Positions 1-8,215 of a DNA stretch of 64,000 bases are shown in pieces (position 1 is the first letter of the stretch; every line of letters starts with the position of its first letter). Source of the stretch: Deltaproteobacteria bacterium (GTDB taxonomy: Bacteria; Myxococcota_A; UBA9160; UBA4427); assembly GCA_002719955.1 (NCBI GenBank), contig PBFW01000071.1, positions 124,001 through 188,000 on the forward strand. Reading direction: 5' to 3'. Below the pieces are notes generated by a model. That model did no database searches, was not told where the DNA came from, and saw only the letters and a list, made by a program, of their open reading frames with translations. Both the position numbers and the translations under genes were made by a program.

Positions 1-4
1 GAAG

Positions 5-1141
5 ATGAAGCGAACGATTGTGACGCGACTAACCCTGACGCTCCTGGCCGTGGGCCTGGCGAGTCCTGCGCTGGCTGTGGACGGTGTGCTGGAGATCAAC
101 CAAACCTGCGCGGTCAACACCGGCTGCTTCAGTGGAGACCCGGCTGGCTTTCCGGTGACGATCTTTCCGGTGACGATCACGGGTGCAGCCGGGCACAGCT
201 ACCGCCTTACCAGCGATCTCAACGTGGATCAAAGCACGGACGCGATCCTGGTTATGCAGGCGAATAATGTCAGCATCGATCTGAACGGATTCTCGATCGT
301 CGGTCCGGTGACGTGTTCGGGGAGCCCTGTGGCCTGCAACCCTGTCGGAACCGGAAACGGAGTCGCCTCTATGGGGGACCCGCCCGTCCGTGGCGTCTCG
401 CTAAAGAACGGAAGTATCACGGGGATGGGCAACAATGGCGTTATTCTGGCCGATCAGTCCGCGATCACGAACCTGCGGGTGAGTAACAACCGCGGATACG
501 GGATTTATGTCAGTGCCGGATCGACAGTCTCGGGCAATCACGCCGAACTCAACGGCGGCGGCGGGGTCTACGCTGGCGACGGCTCGACGGTCTTGGGCAA
601 TACGGCCAACGGCAATGGCTCCTCCGGGATCACTACAAATCACAGGAGCACCGTGAAGGGCAATACGACCGCATCGAACACCGGACACGGTATCCAGGCC
701 ACGAGCCAATCAACCGTGCTCGAAAACAACGCTTCGGGAAACACGTCGACCGGAATCTGGTTGACGGGGGCTGGGAATACCGTGAAGGACAATACGGCGA
801 GCACCAACGGGAGCCGGGGAATCTCCACAGGCTCTGGCAGCACACTCATCGGAAACACCGCGTACAACAATACCGCTGCAGGGATCCATGTCGGCGGCTA
901 CGGCTCGACGGTCAAGAATAACAGCACCCGGAGCAACGGGAGTGACGGGATCACGGTCGACGGCAACGGATCGAATATTCGCGACAACACGAGTCGAGAC
1001 AACTCGGGCTATGGACTCAACATCAGCGGCAGCACGGAGAGCGGCTACGGGGGCAACGTCTTCAGCAACAACAGTTCGGGCCACGTGAATGGCGGCACGC
1101 AGCTCGGTGAAAATCTCTGCGGGGGTTCAATCTGCCCCTGA
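5..1141 (+). CDS. Exported right-handed beta-helix repeat protein
   Basis: This 378-residue protein begins with a clear Sec signal peptide: MKRT, a hydrophobic core, and a likely cut after ALA near residue 24. The body from about residue 85 to 370 is a run of 21-24 residue units rich in Asn, Gly, Ser and Thr, with recurring N-N, GNTA and GI motifs. This is the pattern of NosD/pectate-lyase-like parallel beta-helix proteins. Two Cys pairs flank the helix, at CAVNTGC near the N-terminus and CGGSIC at the C-terminus. It is probably a secreted or outer-surface carbohydrate-binding or modifying protein, but no catalytic motif can be pointed to. The start lies 5 bases from the window edge, so its ribosome binding site and any operon partner are not visible. 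The fold call is firm and the function is unknown. Confidence 0.75.
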   Translation: MKRTIVTRLTLTLLAVGLASPALAVDGVLEINQTCAVNTGCFSGDPAGFPVTIFPVTITGAAGHSYRLTSDLNVDQSTDAILVMQANNVSIDLNGFSIVGPVTCSGSPVACNPVGTGNGVASMGDPPVRGVSLKNGSITGMGNNGVILADQSAITNLRVSNNRGYGIYVSAGSTVSGNHAELNGGGGVYAGDGSTVLGNTANGNGSSGITTNHRSTVKGNTTASNTGHGIQATSQSTVLENNASGNTSTGIWLTGAGNTVKDNTASTNGSRGISTGSGSTLIGNTAYNNTAAGIHVGGYGSTVKNNSTRSNGSDGITVDGNGSNIRDNTSRDNSGYGLNISGSTESGYGGNVFSNNSSGHVNGGTQLGENLCGGSICP

Positions 1142-1279
1142 GCGGGTAATGCTCGTGAGCGTCACGTTCGCGGGGATGCACAGTCTGCAACCTGCCTCCC
1201 CTTCACCCTGCAACCCCGCACAGCCAATCCACAACTTTTGGCAATCTCTCAGAGTCGAGACCGCGTCAATTTCCTCGGG

Positions 1280-3238
1280 TTAGCTTCCCGCGTTTGGTTC
1301 GATCCAGATCGGGCTCGTCCAGGCCCGCTCGCGGATGTGCCTGGGCGGCCACTGCAACGAGCACGCTTCGGGCCGTTGTGCCTCTGGAAGTGATTCGCAC
1401 TGAATTGTCGACCAGCGACACGTGGGCACTTGTACGGCGCGTGCGTAGTAGACCGCGGACTGTGCCGGGTCGAAATCGGAGTCGCTCCACGTTGCGCAGA
1501 GTTGGCGGTGGCCGCGAGGCTCTTCACTTGTGCATTGGGCCGGAGGCGAACGAGTGCCCTTGGCACTCGCGATCTCGTGGACCTGTTGGTTCATGCGCCC
1601 CTGATCGTCGATCCACCCCTTGACGATCTGGAGTCGCTCGAGCCCGTGACGGGGCGAGTCGGGGTCGGCGTTTGCCGACAACACGAAGCGGGGGTTCGCT
1701 TGTTCGGTTCCAGAGCCGTAGAGCGTGGCCCCCATCGGTACACCGCCTCGTTGACTGCGCTCGAGGAACCCGGGTTCGTCGCAGAGATCGGGCGGCAAGT
1801 CCCAGCCCGCGTAGAAGCGGGGTTCGATTCTCGGACCGCTGGTTCCGAAGGTCTCGCGGCGTTTCATCGCATCGAATAGCGCTTCCCTCGTATTTTCGGC
1901 AGCCCAGATTCCTGCGAGCCCGCCGGGGTTGTTCAGCAGGGGGAACGCCTTGGCGGGTGCGCCTTCGAGTTGTTCGCCGAGCGCGAGTCGCAGATCTGCG
2001 TTGCGGTCGGGGATGCCCATGGCTCCGGGGTAGTTTTCCTCCGAGACGCCGCCGGCGAGGCCGAGGTGGGTGTCGGTCGCAGCCACGATTCCGAGGCGCA
2101 GCGCGTTGAGGCCCAGCCGTTCGCGTTGCCGAAGGCCCTCCAGCAACGCGTAGCGGACGAAGCCGAGTCGCGAGATGCAGCCGGTACCGCTGAAACCGCC
2201 GGTCCCAGTTCCGAGTTTGCAATCGGCAATCTCAGCGTCGGGTCGTCGGCGCTTCTCGAAATCGCAGAGTTCGTCCGCAGCGCCCAGCACTTCGAACAAA
2301 CCGTTGCGGCACTCCGAATCCCCCTTCACCTGAAAGATCTCCGCGAGCCGCTCGAGTCGAGAGCGCTGTGTCGCACGCTCGCGCGAGGCTTCGAGTGAGA
2401 CCCCGGGCTCTTCGAGTGCGAACACGAGTCCTCCGCCCAGGTTGGAGTTGTGGGGGATGGCGATCGCATCGCAGCCCGTGCCCGCATCGATGCAGTCGCG
2501 GTGCAGCGCGCTCCAGAGCTGATAGGGCTCGGGCGCTTCCACCGAACTTGTGGGTGCGTCGGGAACGATGTCGCTGCGGAAGATCACGTTGCGATGGATG
2601 CTGTTTCCCTGGTCGGTGAGCGAATACTCGTATCCGACGAAACTGGTGAACGAACAAGCGTCGCTTCGGTCGTAGGCGCGTTCCGCCGCGGCCTGCGTCT
2701 GTTGCCAGACTGTCGCTGCAGCGGAAGTGCAGGCAGCGAGATCATCGCCGCAGAAGCCCGGCGCGCGCCGTGTGTTCAGGAAGGCAAAGATGCGGGCGAG
2801 GGGGTGGCTGCCTCCCGGTCCGGGAACCTCGCGATCGCCGCGGAAGATCTGACAGGGTGGGGTGTCGTACTGCGCTGCCCCGGGAACGGTGCACAGGTGC
2901 ATCTCGCCAAACATCTCGGCGTGATCGGTGACCGCAGCGAAATCGAGTGGGCGGTCGATTTTGACGGTACGCACACTGTTGCCCGCCGCGTCGATCGGAG
3001 GCAGCGCGAGTTCTTCGCCGCGTGCAAACGCGTAGGCCTGATCCGGGGTCGCCCGTACGCCTACGGGGTACGCATCAAAGGACGTCGCCGTGTGAACGTG
3101 GAGTTCACCGAAGAAGGCCTGGCCGAGCGGGTTGCGGTTCTGGCATGCAGGGCGGTCGCTCGGCGGATTCGAGTCTGCTGCGGCTGTTGCCGCGACACCT
3201 AGCGCGATTGCCAGCCCCAATGTTGCAGTCGCCTTCAT
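1280..3238 (-). CDS. Exported DUF3604 family protein (PHP-like metal-binding motifs)
   Basis: This 652-residue protein has a signal peptide (MKATATLGLAIALG, cut after about residue 21), so it should act outside the cytoplasm. It matches the DUF3604 family, whose biochemical role is not established. Metal-site-like motifs are visible in order: GELHVHTATSFDA near residue 45, AAVTDHAE, a distal AIPHNSNLGGG, and ATDTHLG. This HxH / DH / H / DxH order is what PHP-type phosphoesterases use to bind metals, so a metallohydrolase role is inferred. The C-terminal block carries ETFGTSGPRIEPR and a CRWST motif shared with the paralogue at 9441-11387. The start is set by AGAGGA six bases upstream of the ATG. 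The stop of a TPR-like remnant lies 24 bases upstream on the same strand. Confidence 0.8.
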   Translation of the reverse strand: MKATATLGLAIALGVAATAAADSNPPSDRPACQNRNPLGQAFFGELHVHTATSFDAYPVGVRATPDQAYAFARGEELALPPIDAAGNSVRTVKIDRPLDFAAVTDHAEMFGEMHLCTVPGAAQYDTPPCQIFRGDREVPGPGGSHPLARIFAFLNTRRAPGFCGDDLAACTSAAATVWQQTQAAAERAYDRSDACSFTSFVGYEYSLTDQGNSIHRNVIFRSDIVPDAPTSSVEAPEPYQLWSALHRDCIDAGTGCDAIAIPHNSNLGGGLVFALEEPGVSLEASRERATQRSRLERLAEIFQVKGDSECRNGLFEVLGAADELCDFEKRRRPDAEIADCKLGTGTGGFSGTGCISRLGFVRYALLEGLRQRERLGLNALRLGIVAATDTHLGLAGGVSEENYPGAMGIPDRNADLRLALGEQLEGAPAKAFPLLNNPGGLAGIWAAENTREALFDAMKRRETFGTSGPRIEPRFYAGWDLPPDLCDEPGFLERSQRGGVPMGATLYGSGTEQANPRFVLSANADPDSPRHGLERLQIVKGWIDDQGRMNQQVHEIASAKGTRSPPAQCTSEEPRGHRQLCATWSDSDFDPAQSAVYYARAVQVPTCRWSTIQCESLPEAQRPEACSLQWPPRHIRERAWTSPIWIEPNAGS

Positions 3239-3262
3239 CAGGGTCCTCTACAAGAACAAGAC

Positions 3263-3420
3263 TTATTGGCCGAGCGGGTCGGGGCGCAGGGGCAGCGCTC
3301 GCGGTTCTGCGAGCCGCTTCAGCGAACGGTGTAGCGCTTTCTGTAGCGATTCGTTGTCCGGGGCGAGTTTGCGAGCCCGTTCGAGTTGGCCGACCGCGGT
3401 GGCATATTGCCCGGTGCTTT
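3263..3420 (-). pseudogene. C-terminal remnant of a TPR-containing protein
   Basis: On the minus strand, about 50 codons read GQYATAVGQLERARKLAPDN and continue to a TAA at 3263-3265. This is a typical TPR helix pair (A-x5-L-x2-A-x3-AP-x-N). The same frame is closed by a TGA about 50 bases further upstream, and a neighbouring frame continues the open reading instead. No start codon with a ribosome binding site precedes the segment. It is best read as the tail of a frameshifted or deleted TPR gene that once preceded the DUF3604 gene, 24 bases away. It is short, so the call is tentative. Confidence 0.35.
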
Positions 3421-3697
3421 CAGCTCCACCTGCTCGCTGCCGCCGCGAACGGCTTTGACGAGTTGGTCAGCGGGGCGCCGTTCACGTCCAGCGGAGCGAT
3501 CCCGCATGCCGCGTCCTCGCGGACTGGCGGCGCGCCTTGCGCGCTGAGGTTCGAGCCCAGCACCGTTGAGGCCTGACCCAGCGGATTCGTCGAAAATCGA
3601 CGTTTCCAAGTAATTCCAACCGCTTAGGGATTCTACTGCCGGTCGGTTTCGGTCTGGACCCCGATCTCGGATCGATTTATCGAAGAAATGAGTGGAC

Positions 3698-3749
3698 GTG
3701 GGAAATATATCCACGTAGTCTATGATGTATAAGTGGGAAAAATTCCCAC
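3698..3749. promoter_or_regulatory. Twin 17-bp palindromic operators around a -10 element
   Basis: Two copies of the same inverted repeat are present: GTGGGAAATATATCCAC at 3698-3714 (one arm mismatch) and GTGGGAAAAATTCCCAC at 3733-3749 (perfect 7-bp arms, 3-bp centre). Their starts are 35 bp apart. A good -10 hexamer, TATGAT (3721-3726), lies between them. The first copy falls where the -35 box should be and the second begins near the expected transcription start. This is the geometry of a repressed promoter for the gene at 3795. The cognate regulator is unknown and not in this window. Confidence 0.55.
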
Positions 3750-3794
3750 CACTTGGGTGCGACGAACGCCCAATGACGAAGGAGTTCGAAGAAC

Positions 3795-5351
3795 ATGATG
3801 AATCAAACCATTCTCACGCTCACGCTGGTGGGCTTGCTGGTGGCCGGGCCCGTCCTGGGCTAGATCACACCCGCCGATCCCGTCTGTCTCTCAACTCAGA
3901 GTGTCGACGTCGACCCGCGCCGATCCCTGTTCGTCACCGAGTTGGACGTCCTGGAACAGGCTCTGTCTCTGGAAGACGTGATGACCGCTCTCGCCGACGA
4001 CGTCGGTAACCCGAACTGGGGTCCCCTGACCATGTGGAAGCAGCTCTGGGACACCCAGAATCGCGAAAGCGATCACGATCTCGGCCTCGGGCCCAACTGC
4101 GATGACAGGGTCAATTCCGACGGCGAAGAGGTCATCAACGACTTTCCCATCCAGTGCCCGCGCAACGAGGGCATCGAGGTCCGTTTCGACCCCTTCGACT
4201 CGACGCTGGACAGCTTCTACAAGCCGATCGCACTGGTGAACCGCATGGATCTCGCTCCCATCGACGGCGCCAATTGCGGCGAGCATCGCGTGGTCTTCGC
4301 GCGCAGTGGTGGATCGCGCAATCTCATCATCTTCGAGGCCGTGCTGCCCAACCCCGACCCGGGGTGTGGGCTCGAGGGTTGCCGAAAGGTGGCCCGCTTC
4401 TGGGCGAGTCTGAGCCGGATCGATGACCCGGCACGACGGGCGAGGGCCCTTCGTCACTTCTACCTGCGTGGGTTCCCGTCTCGGGGTATCGAGCCAGTGA
4501 TTCGCGCCGCGCACTTCGGGCCTGGCGCCGGACAGCTTCGAACCAACCAGTTCATGAGCGGTTCCGAGGACCAGACCTGGCAGCTGCGCGAGTTCAAGCT
4601 GGTCCAGGTCTGTCCCATCATTGGCGATTGCTTTCCGCAGTTCGTGCCGGTGACCGACAAGCACAACCCGTCTGGGGAGCTGTTCGGCTCGAACTCGTCG
4701 GATCCGCGGGCCATCCCGTTCAAGCGCCACTACCTGACGCAGGTGAGGAATCTCGCCAAGCCCGATATCAACAGCTTCTTCGCCGCGGCGCCCGACCGGT
4801 TCAACGCCGGCCAGAGCAACGCCCAGGGCATCGAGAACGACTACCCGCTCCACTTCGGCTCGAGCCCTCGTTTCGAGCGAACTCTCGCGCGACAGTTGCG
4901 GTGGTTGGGCAGTCCCCTGACCCCCGACCACCTGGTGCGTCGCTCCATGGCGCTGTCCTGCGCGGGTTGCCACCAGCTCAACAACAACCCGCCGGCAAAT
5001 GATCTGGGCGAGGGGGTCGTTTGGCCGGCCTCTCTGGGCTTCGTCCACGTCAGCGAGTTCCAGACCGAAGTCATCAACGGCAGTGAGCAGTTCGTGATCT
5101 CCCCGGCTCTCGAAGACGTGTTCATCCCCCACCGTGAACGGGTGTTCGAGGACTACCTCAACGACGAATGCGACGAGTGCGAGACGGCGTTGAGCGACAG
5201 GTTCGATCCTCCGCCGCCTCCGGTGATCATGCTCGAGGATGGGGATCACCTGGAGGACGTCCTCACTTCGGACTCGGTGGGTGCTCTGGACAGCGAGCTG
5301 AAATCCGGCCTGCCCGCCGATTCCCTCGGTGGGGTAAGGACGGTTCACTGA
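3795..5351 (+). pseudogene. Exported c-type haem protein gene interrupted by an amber codon
   Basis: A good ribosome binding site (AAGGAG at 3779-3784) precedes ATG-ATG at 3795. The first 22 codons encode a signal peptide (MMNQTILTLTLVGLLVAGPV, then LG), and the next codon, at 3861-3863, is TAG. The same frame then stays open for almost 1.5 kb to a TGA at 5349-5351. The downstream protein carries one CAGCH haem-c motif (residues 389-393 counted from 3795) in a conserved-looking region with further Cys residues. A TTG at 3942 allows a 469-residue ORF but would remove export, which haem-c attachment requires. The most economical reading is a nonsense mutation or a base-call error. The nature of the mature protein beyond one haem is unknown. 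Confidence 0.6.
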
Positions 5352-5486
5352 GCGATCCCGGACCGGTGTGGAGGCCCCTGCCCAGGGCCTCCGCGCCGGT
5401 TCGCCAACGGCGTGGCGGGTGCTCCGCGGGGGGGGCCCGCCGCGGCCATGAGTGTGAAATTACAGATTCAGCCGGACCCCCTGTCA

Positions 5487-5798
5487 TCATGACGACGGGG
5501 GACAATCCGGAGGATCAAGGTGACCGAAGATCAACGTGAGATCAGGCGAAAGAAGAGCGTCATTGAGTACGGCGAGCAGATCGGCCACGTCGGCAGGGTG
5601 TCGACGAGAGACTAGGCGCCCCCCAGAGACGTATTGTCGTTCGAGATCGTATTCGACGTTGCCCGTTTTCGTGTCGACCCACTGCACATCCAAGACATCC
5701 GTCGAGTTCCCATCCGGGCGACAGACGATGTCGATCGCGGCGGTCTGCGTCGAGCCGGCCAACGGAACCCCCAGCCCCAGGACGAGCCCCAAAGCCAC
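5487..5798 (-). CDS. Small hypothetical exported protein
   Basis: This is a 103-residue reading frame from a GTG. The first 20 residues are hydrophobic (ALGLVLGLGVPLAGS) and look like a signal-peptide core, followed by a soluble-looking stretch with one early Cys. The positively charged n-region expected of a signal peptide (FTRRLGSV) lies in the same frame upstream of the GTG, but no start codon precedes it before an in-frame TAG. The true start may therefore be lost, or a one-base shift may separate it from an ATG near 5860. I do not recognise the family. It stands alone between the broken haem protein gene and the MFS gene, so neighbours give no clue. Confidence 0.35.
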   Translation of the reverse strand: MALGLVLGLGVPLAGSTQTAAIDIVCRPDGNSTDVLDVQWVDTKTGNVEYDLERQYVSGGRLVSRRHPADVADLLAVLNDALLSPDLTLIFGHLDPPDCPPSS

Positions 5799-6267
5799 GG
5801 ATCCGAGCCGGCGTGTGAACCTCGAGACGCGAAAAGGCTAAAGCGTTGGGAATATCCCATGCTGGCGATTCCGAATCACCGGAATGTGGCGAGATCCCAG
5901 GCGGTCCATCTACTCTCCGACTCGACGGATTCCCTCGAGGAGCCGTCGGGCCCTCCGGACGGACGGGCTTCGCCGAGGGCCGTTCACCGCTAGATCGGTG
6001 GTCGACCCGGGCGAGAAAGGGATACACATTTCGACCCCGCGAGACATGTCGTCCCGCCGAGCCCCCCCCTTATTTGATCACACCAGGCCCGCCTTGCTGA
6101 AACCGCCGCTTGATTCGCATATCCTCGAAGACGGGTCGGGCGCCGACGGCTCCCCGAGCACACACCTAGCCGTACGGGCGGAGCGAGATGGGGCCCGGTT
6201 GAACCTCACGAGTGGCAGATCCCACAAGACGACCCCCCCCAGCAAGCGCGATGCGCGGAGGCCGGCA
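5799..6267. other. Non-coding or degraded stretch upstream of the MFS gene
   Basis: About 470 bases. One plus-strand frame is open from 5884 into the MFS gene, but its residues are basic, low in hydrophobic content and unlike any protein family. It looks like open high-GC noise. No convincing promoter hexamers, hairpins or repeats were seen. Together with the gene remnants on either side it suggests decayed accessory DNA. Confidence 0.4.
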
Positions 6268-7554
6268 ATGGCTGAGAACTCGACTACAGGGAATGCCTCG
6301 AACGATCGTTATGCCAACTACGTGCTGGGGACCTTGTTCTGCATCTATCTCTCGAGCCACATCGACCGGGGGATCCTCAACATCCTGCTCCCCGCGATCA
6401 AGGCGGAGTTCGGCGCGTCGGATACGGTGTTGGGGCTGCTGGCGGGACCGGCCTTTGCGATCTCCTACGTGTTTGCGGGCATCCCACTCGCGCGCCTCGC
6501 CGACCGCGGCTCGCGGATCAACATCCTCGCACTGTCGGTGGGCTTGTGGAGCTTGATGACGATGCTCTCGGGGGCGGCGCGGAGCATCCCCATGCTGGGC
6601 CTGCTCCGCATCGGGGTGGGCGTCGGAGAGGCGGGCTGTAGCCCACCCTCGCACTCCCTGATCTCCGACTACTTTTCAGTGGAGCGCCGCGGCCGGGCGA
6701 TGGGGATCTACGCCATGGCGACCCAGGCGGGGGCGGCCTTCGGATGGTTGGTGGGCGGATGGGTCGCTGCGCTGCTCGGCTGGCGCTGGGCCTTCGTGGT
6801 GGCGGGCGTCCCTGGCATTCTGCTCGGACTGCTGACGAAGGCAACGGTGAAGGAGCCGCCCAGGGGAGGCACCGAGGGCGGACACGCCGACGTCGAGCCC
6901 ATGCCCCTGCGCGAGGCCATCGCACACCTGCTCCGCCAGCGGTCCTATTTCTGGCTCCAGGTGGGCGGCGCCCTACACGCGGTCGCAGGCTACGGCCTCG
7001 CGGTTTGGGTCTCTCCCTTCCTGACGCGCATTCACGGCATGGAGCTGTATGAGATCGGCAGCTGGCTGGGTGTGATGGCGCTCGTCGTGGGCATGCCTGG
7101 CATGTGGCTGGGCGGCTTCCTGTGCGACCGGCTCTCTCCGCGAGATCCGCGCTGGTACCTGTGGATCCCCACGCTGTCGGCCTTGCTCTCCACTCCCTTC
7201 ACGATTGCGTTCCTCTTCCTGGGTGAGCCCGTGCCCGCCCTGATCTGCTACGGGATTCACTCCCTGCTCGGGATGAGCTTCTCCGCCCCCACTTTCGCGA
7301 TGACGCAGGCCGTCGTGAAGGTGCGCGCTCGCGCTTTGGCGGTCGCGGTACACCTCTTCCTGGTGAACCTCGTGGGACTCGGGCTGGGCCCCGTCATCAT
7401 CGGCGGCCTGAACGACATGCTGCACGAGAGCATGGGCAACGAGGCGATTCGCTGGACGATGCTCCTCGCCGTACTCACCAACGCGGCGTCGGTCGCCTTC
7501 TACTTCATTGCCGCGCGAGCGGTGAAGCAGGACATCGAGAACCGGGACCGTTAG
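6268..7554 (+). CDS. Major facilitator superfamily transporter (Spinster-type)
   Basis: This is a 428-residue inner-membrane protein with twelve predicted membrane segments. The start at 6268 is chosen because GGAGG sits six bases upstream and the protein then opens with a short polar tail before the first helix. Helix 1 contains HIDRGILNILLPAIKAEFG, and the loop after helix 2 carries LARLADRGSR, the MFS signature D-R-G-x-R. The sequence GVGVGEAGCSPPSHSLI in helix 4 is typical of the Spinster/hexuronate-like branch of MFS carriers. The substrate cannot be told from sequence; members move small organic anions or lipids. It is a single gene between decayed regions, with no enzyme partner that would identify the cargo. 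Confidence 0.85.
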   Translation: MAENSTTGNASNDRYANYVLGTLFCIYLSSHIDRGILNILLPAIKAEFGASDTVLGLLAGPAFAISYVFAGIPLARLADRGSRINILALSVGLWSLMTMLSGAARSIPMLGLLRIGVGVGEAGCSPPSHSLISDYFSVERRGRAMGIYAMATQAGAAFGWLVGGWVAALLGWRWAFVVAGVPGILLGLLTKATVKEPPRGGTEGGHADVEPMPLREAIAHLLRQRSYFWLQVGGALHAVAGYGLAVWVSPFLTRIHGMELYEIGSWLGVMALVVGMPGMWLGGFLCDRLSPRDPRWYLWIPTLSALLSTPFTIAFLFLGEPVPALICYGIHSLLGMSFSAPTFAMTQAVVKVRARALAVAVHLFLVNLVGLGLGPVIIGGLNDMLHESMGNEAIRWTMLLAVLTNAASVAFYFIAARAVKQDIENRDR

Positions 7555-7714
7555 GTCGCGGTGGGCACCGGCAACCGGCTCCCGCGCCCTCGACTGCCCG
7601 TCACCGGAGTTTCTGTGGACACGAGTCCTCCACCCTAGTTCGTGGACTCGCTCGCCATCCCCGACGTCGTGAGCGCATTTTTACGGTTGCCAACGAGCCC
7701 ATAGCTGCCAGTGG

Positions 7715-7996
7715 ATGCATATCCCATGGGGCTCACGAGCTCTTTCGGCAGCGTTGGGCGATCTCCATCGGGCACGACAGAAATTGGTTCTCGACCTGCG
7801 GAACCCACCCCACGCTGAAGCCAATATCGTCATCGATCTGAACGAGGCGACCGGGGCGGGATTGCCATGGATCCAATACGACTGGCCTGGCGATGGAAAT
7901 CTCGACGGTGTACCCGACGACAACCCGGGTGGCTGGGGGACCTTCGGGATCTACCACGGCAGCGATCGACTCATCTATATCCGCGAGATCTACTGA
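7715..7996 (+). pseudogene. C-terminal fragment of a DUF6701 (MshQ-like) protein
   Basis: The 93-codon frame ends with LPWIQYDWPGDGNLDG, then TFGIYHGSDRLIYIRE. This matches the characteristic C-terminus of DUF6701 proteins (LPWLxYDWDGxG, then FGIYRGxDRIIYxRE), which form the tail of large MSHA-pilus-associated MshQ-like surface proteins. The recognisable part begins near 7790 and the preceding kilobase contains no matching upstream domain in any frame. It is therefore a 3-prime remnant of a much larger gene. No MSHA pilus genes are in the window. The family match is from memory of the motif, not from a search. Confidence 0.55.
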
Positions 7997-8215
7997 GGCC
8001 CGCCCCACAATCGATCACGGTGACCTCGGCCCTGTCGGTTCTGGGCTCGCCGATGCGGTGGCGTGCCGGTGGAGCCGATTTTCGACGGTGCCGCCCCGTT
8101 TTCGAGCCGGGTAGAACGAGCCGACCCAGCGGGCTACCCCATACTCTGAATGGGTGGATGAGATTCTCTACGCGCGAGGGGCGCTGCGCTTCGCGCGTGG
8201 GGGCCATGAGGGTCG

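Noticed and set aside
3861-3863. Amber recoding as pyrrolysine
   Set aside because: Pyrrolysine occurs in methylamine methyltransferases and a few tRNA enzymes; nothing here points to pylTSBCD, and a Pyl at a signal cleavage site would make no sense.
3891-5348. A 485-codon frame on the minus strand opposite the interrupted haem protein gene
   Set aside because: It could seem better than a gene with an amber stop, but it lacks a signal peptide or any domain, while the plus strand shows a CxxCH motif, signal peptide and ribosome site.
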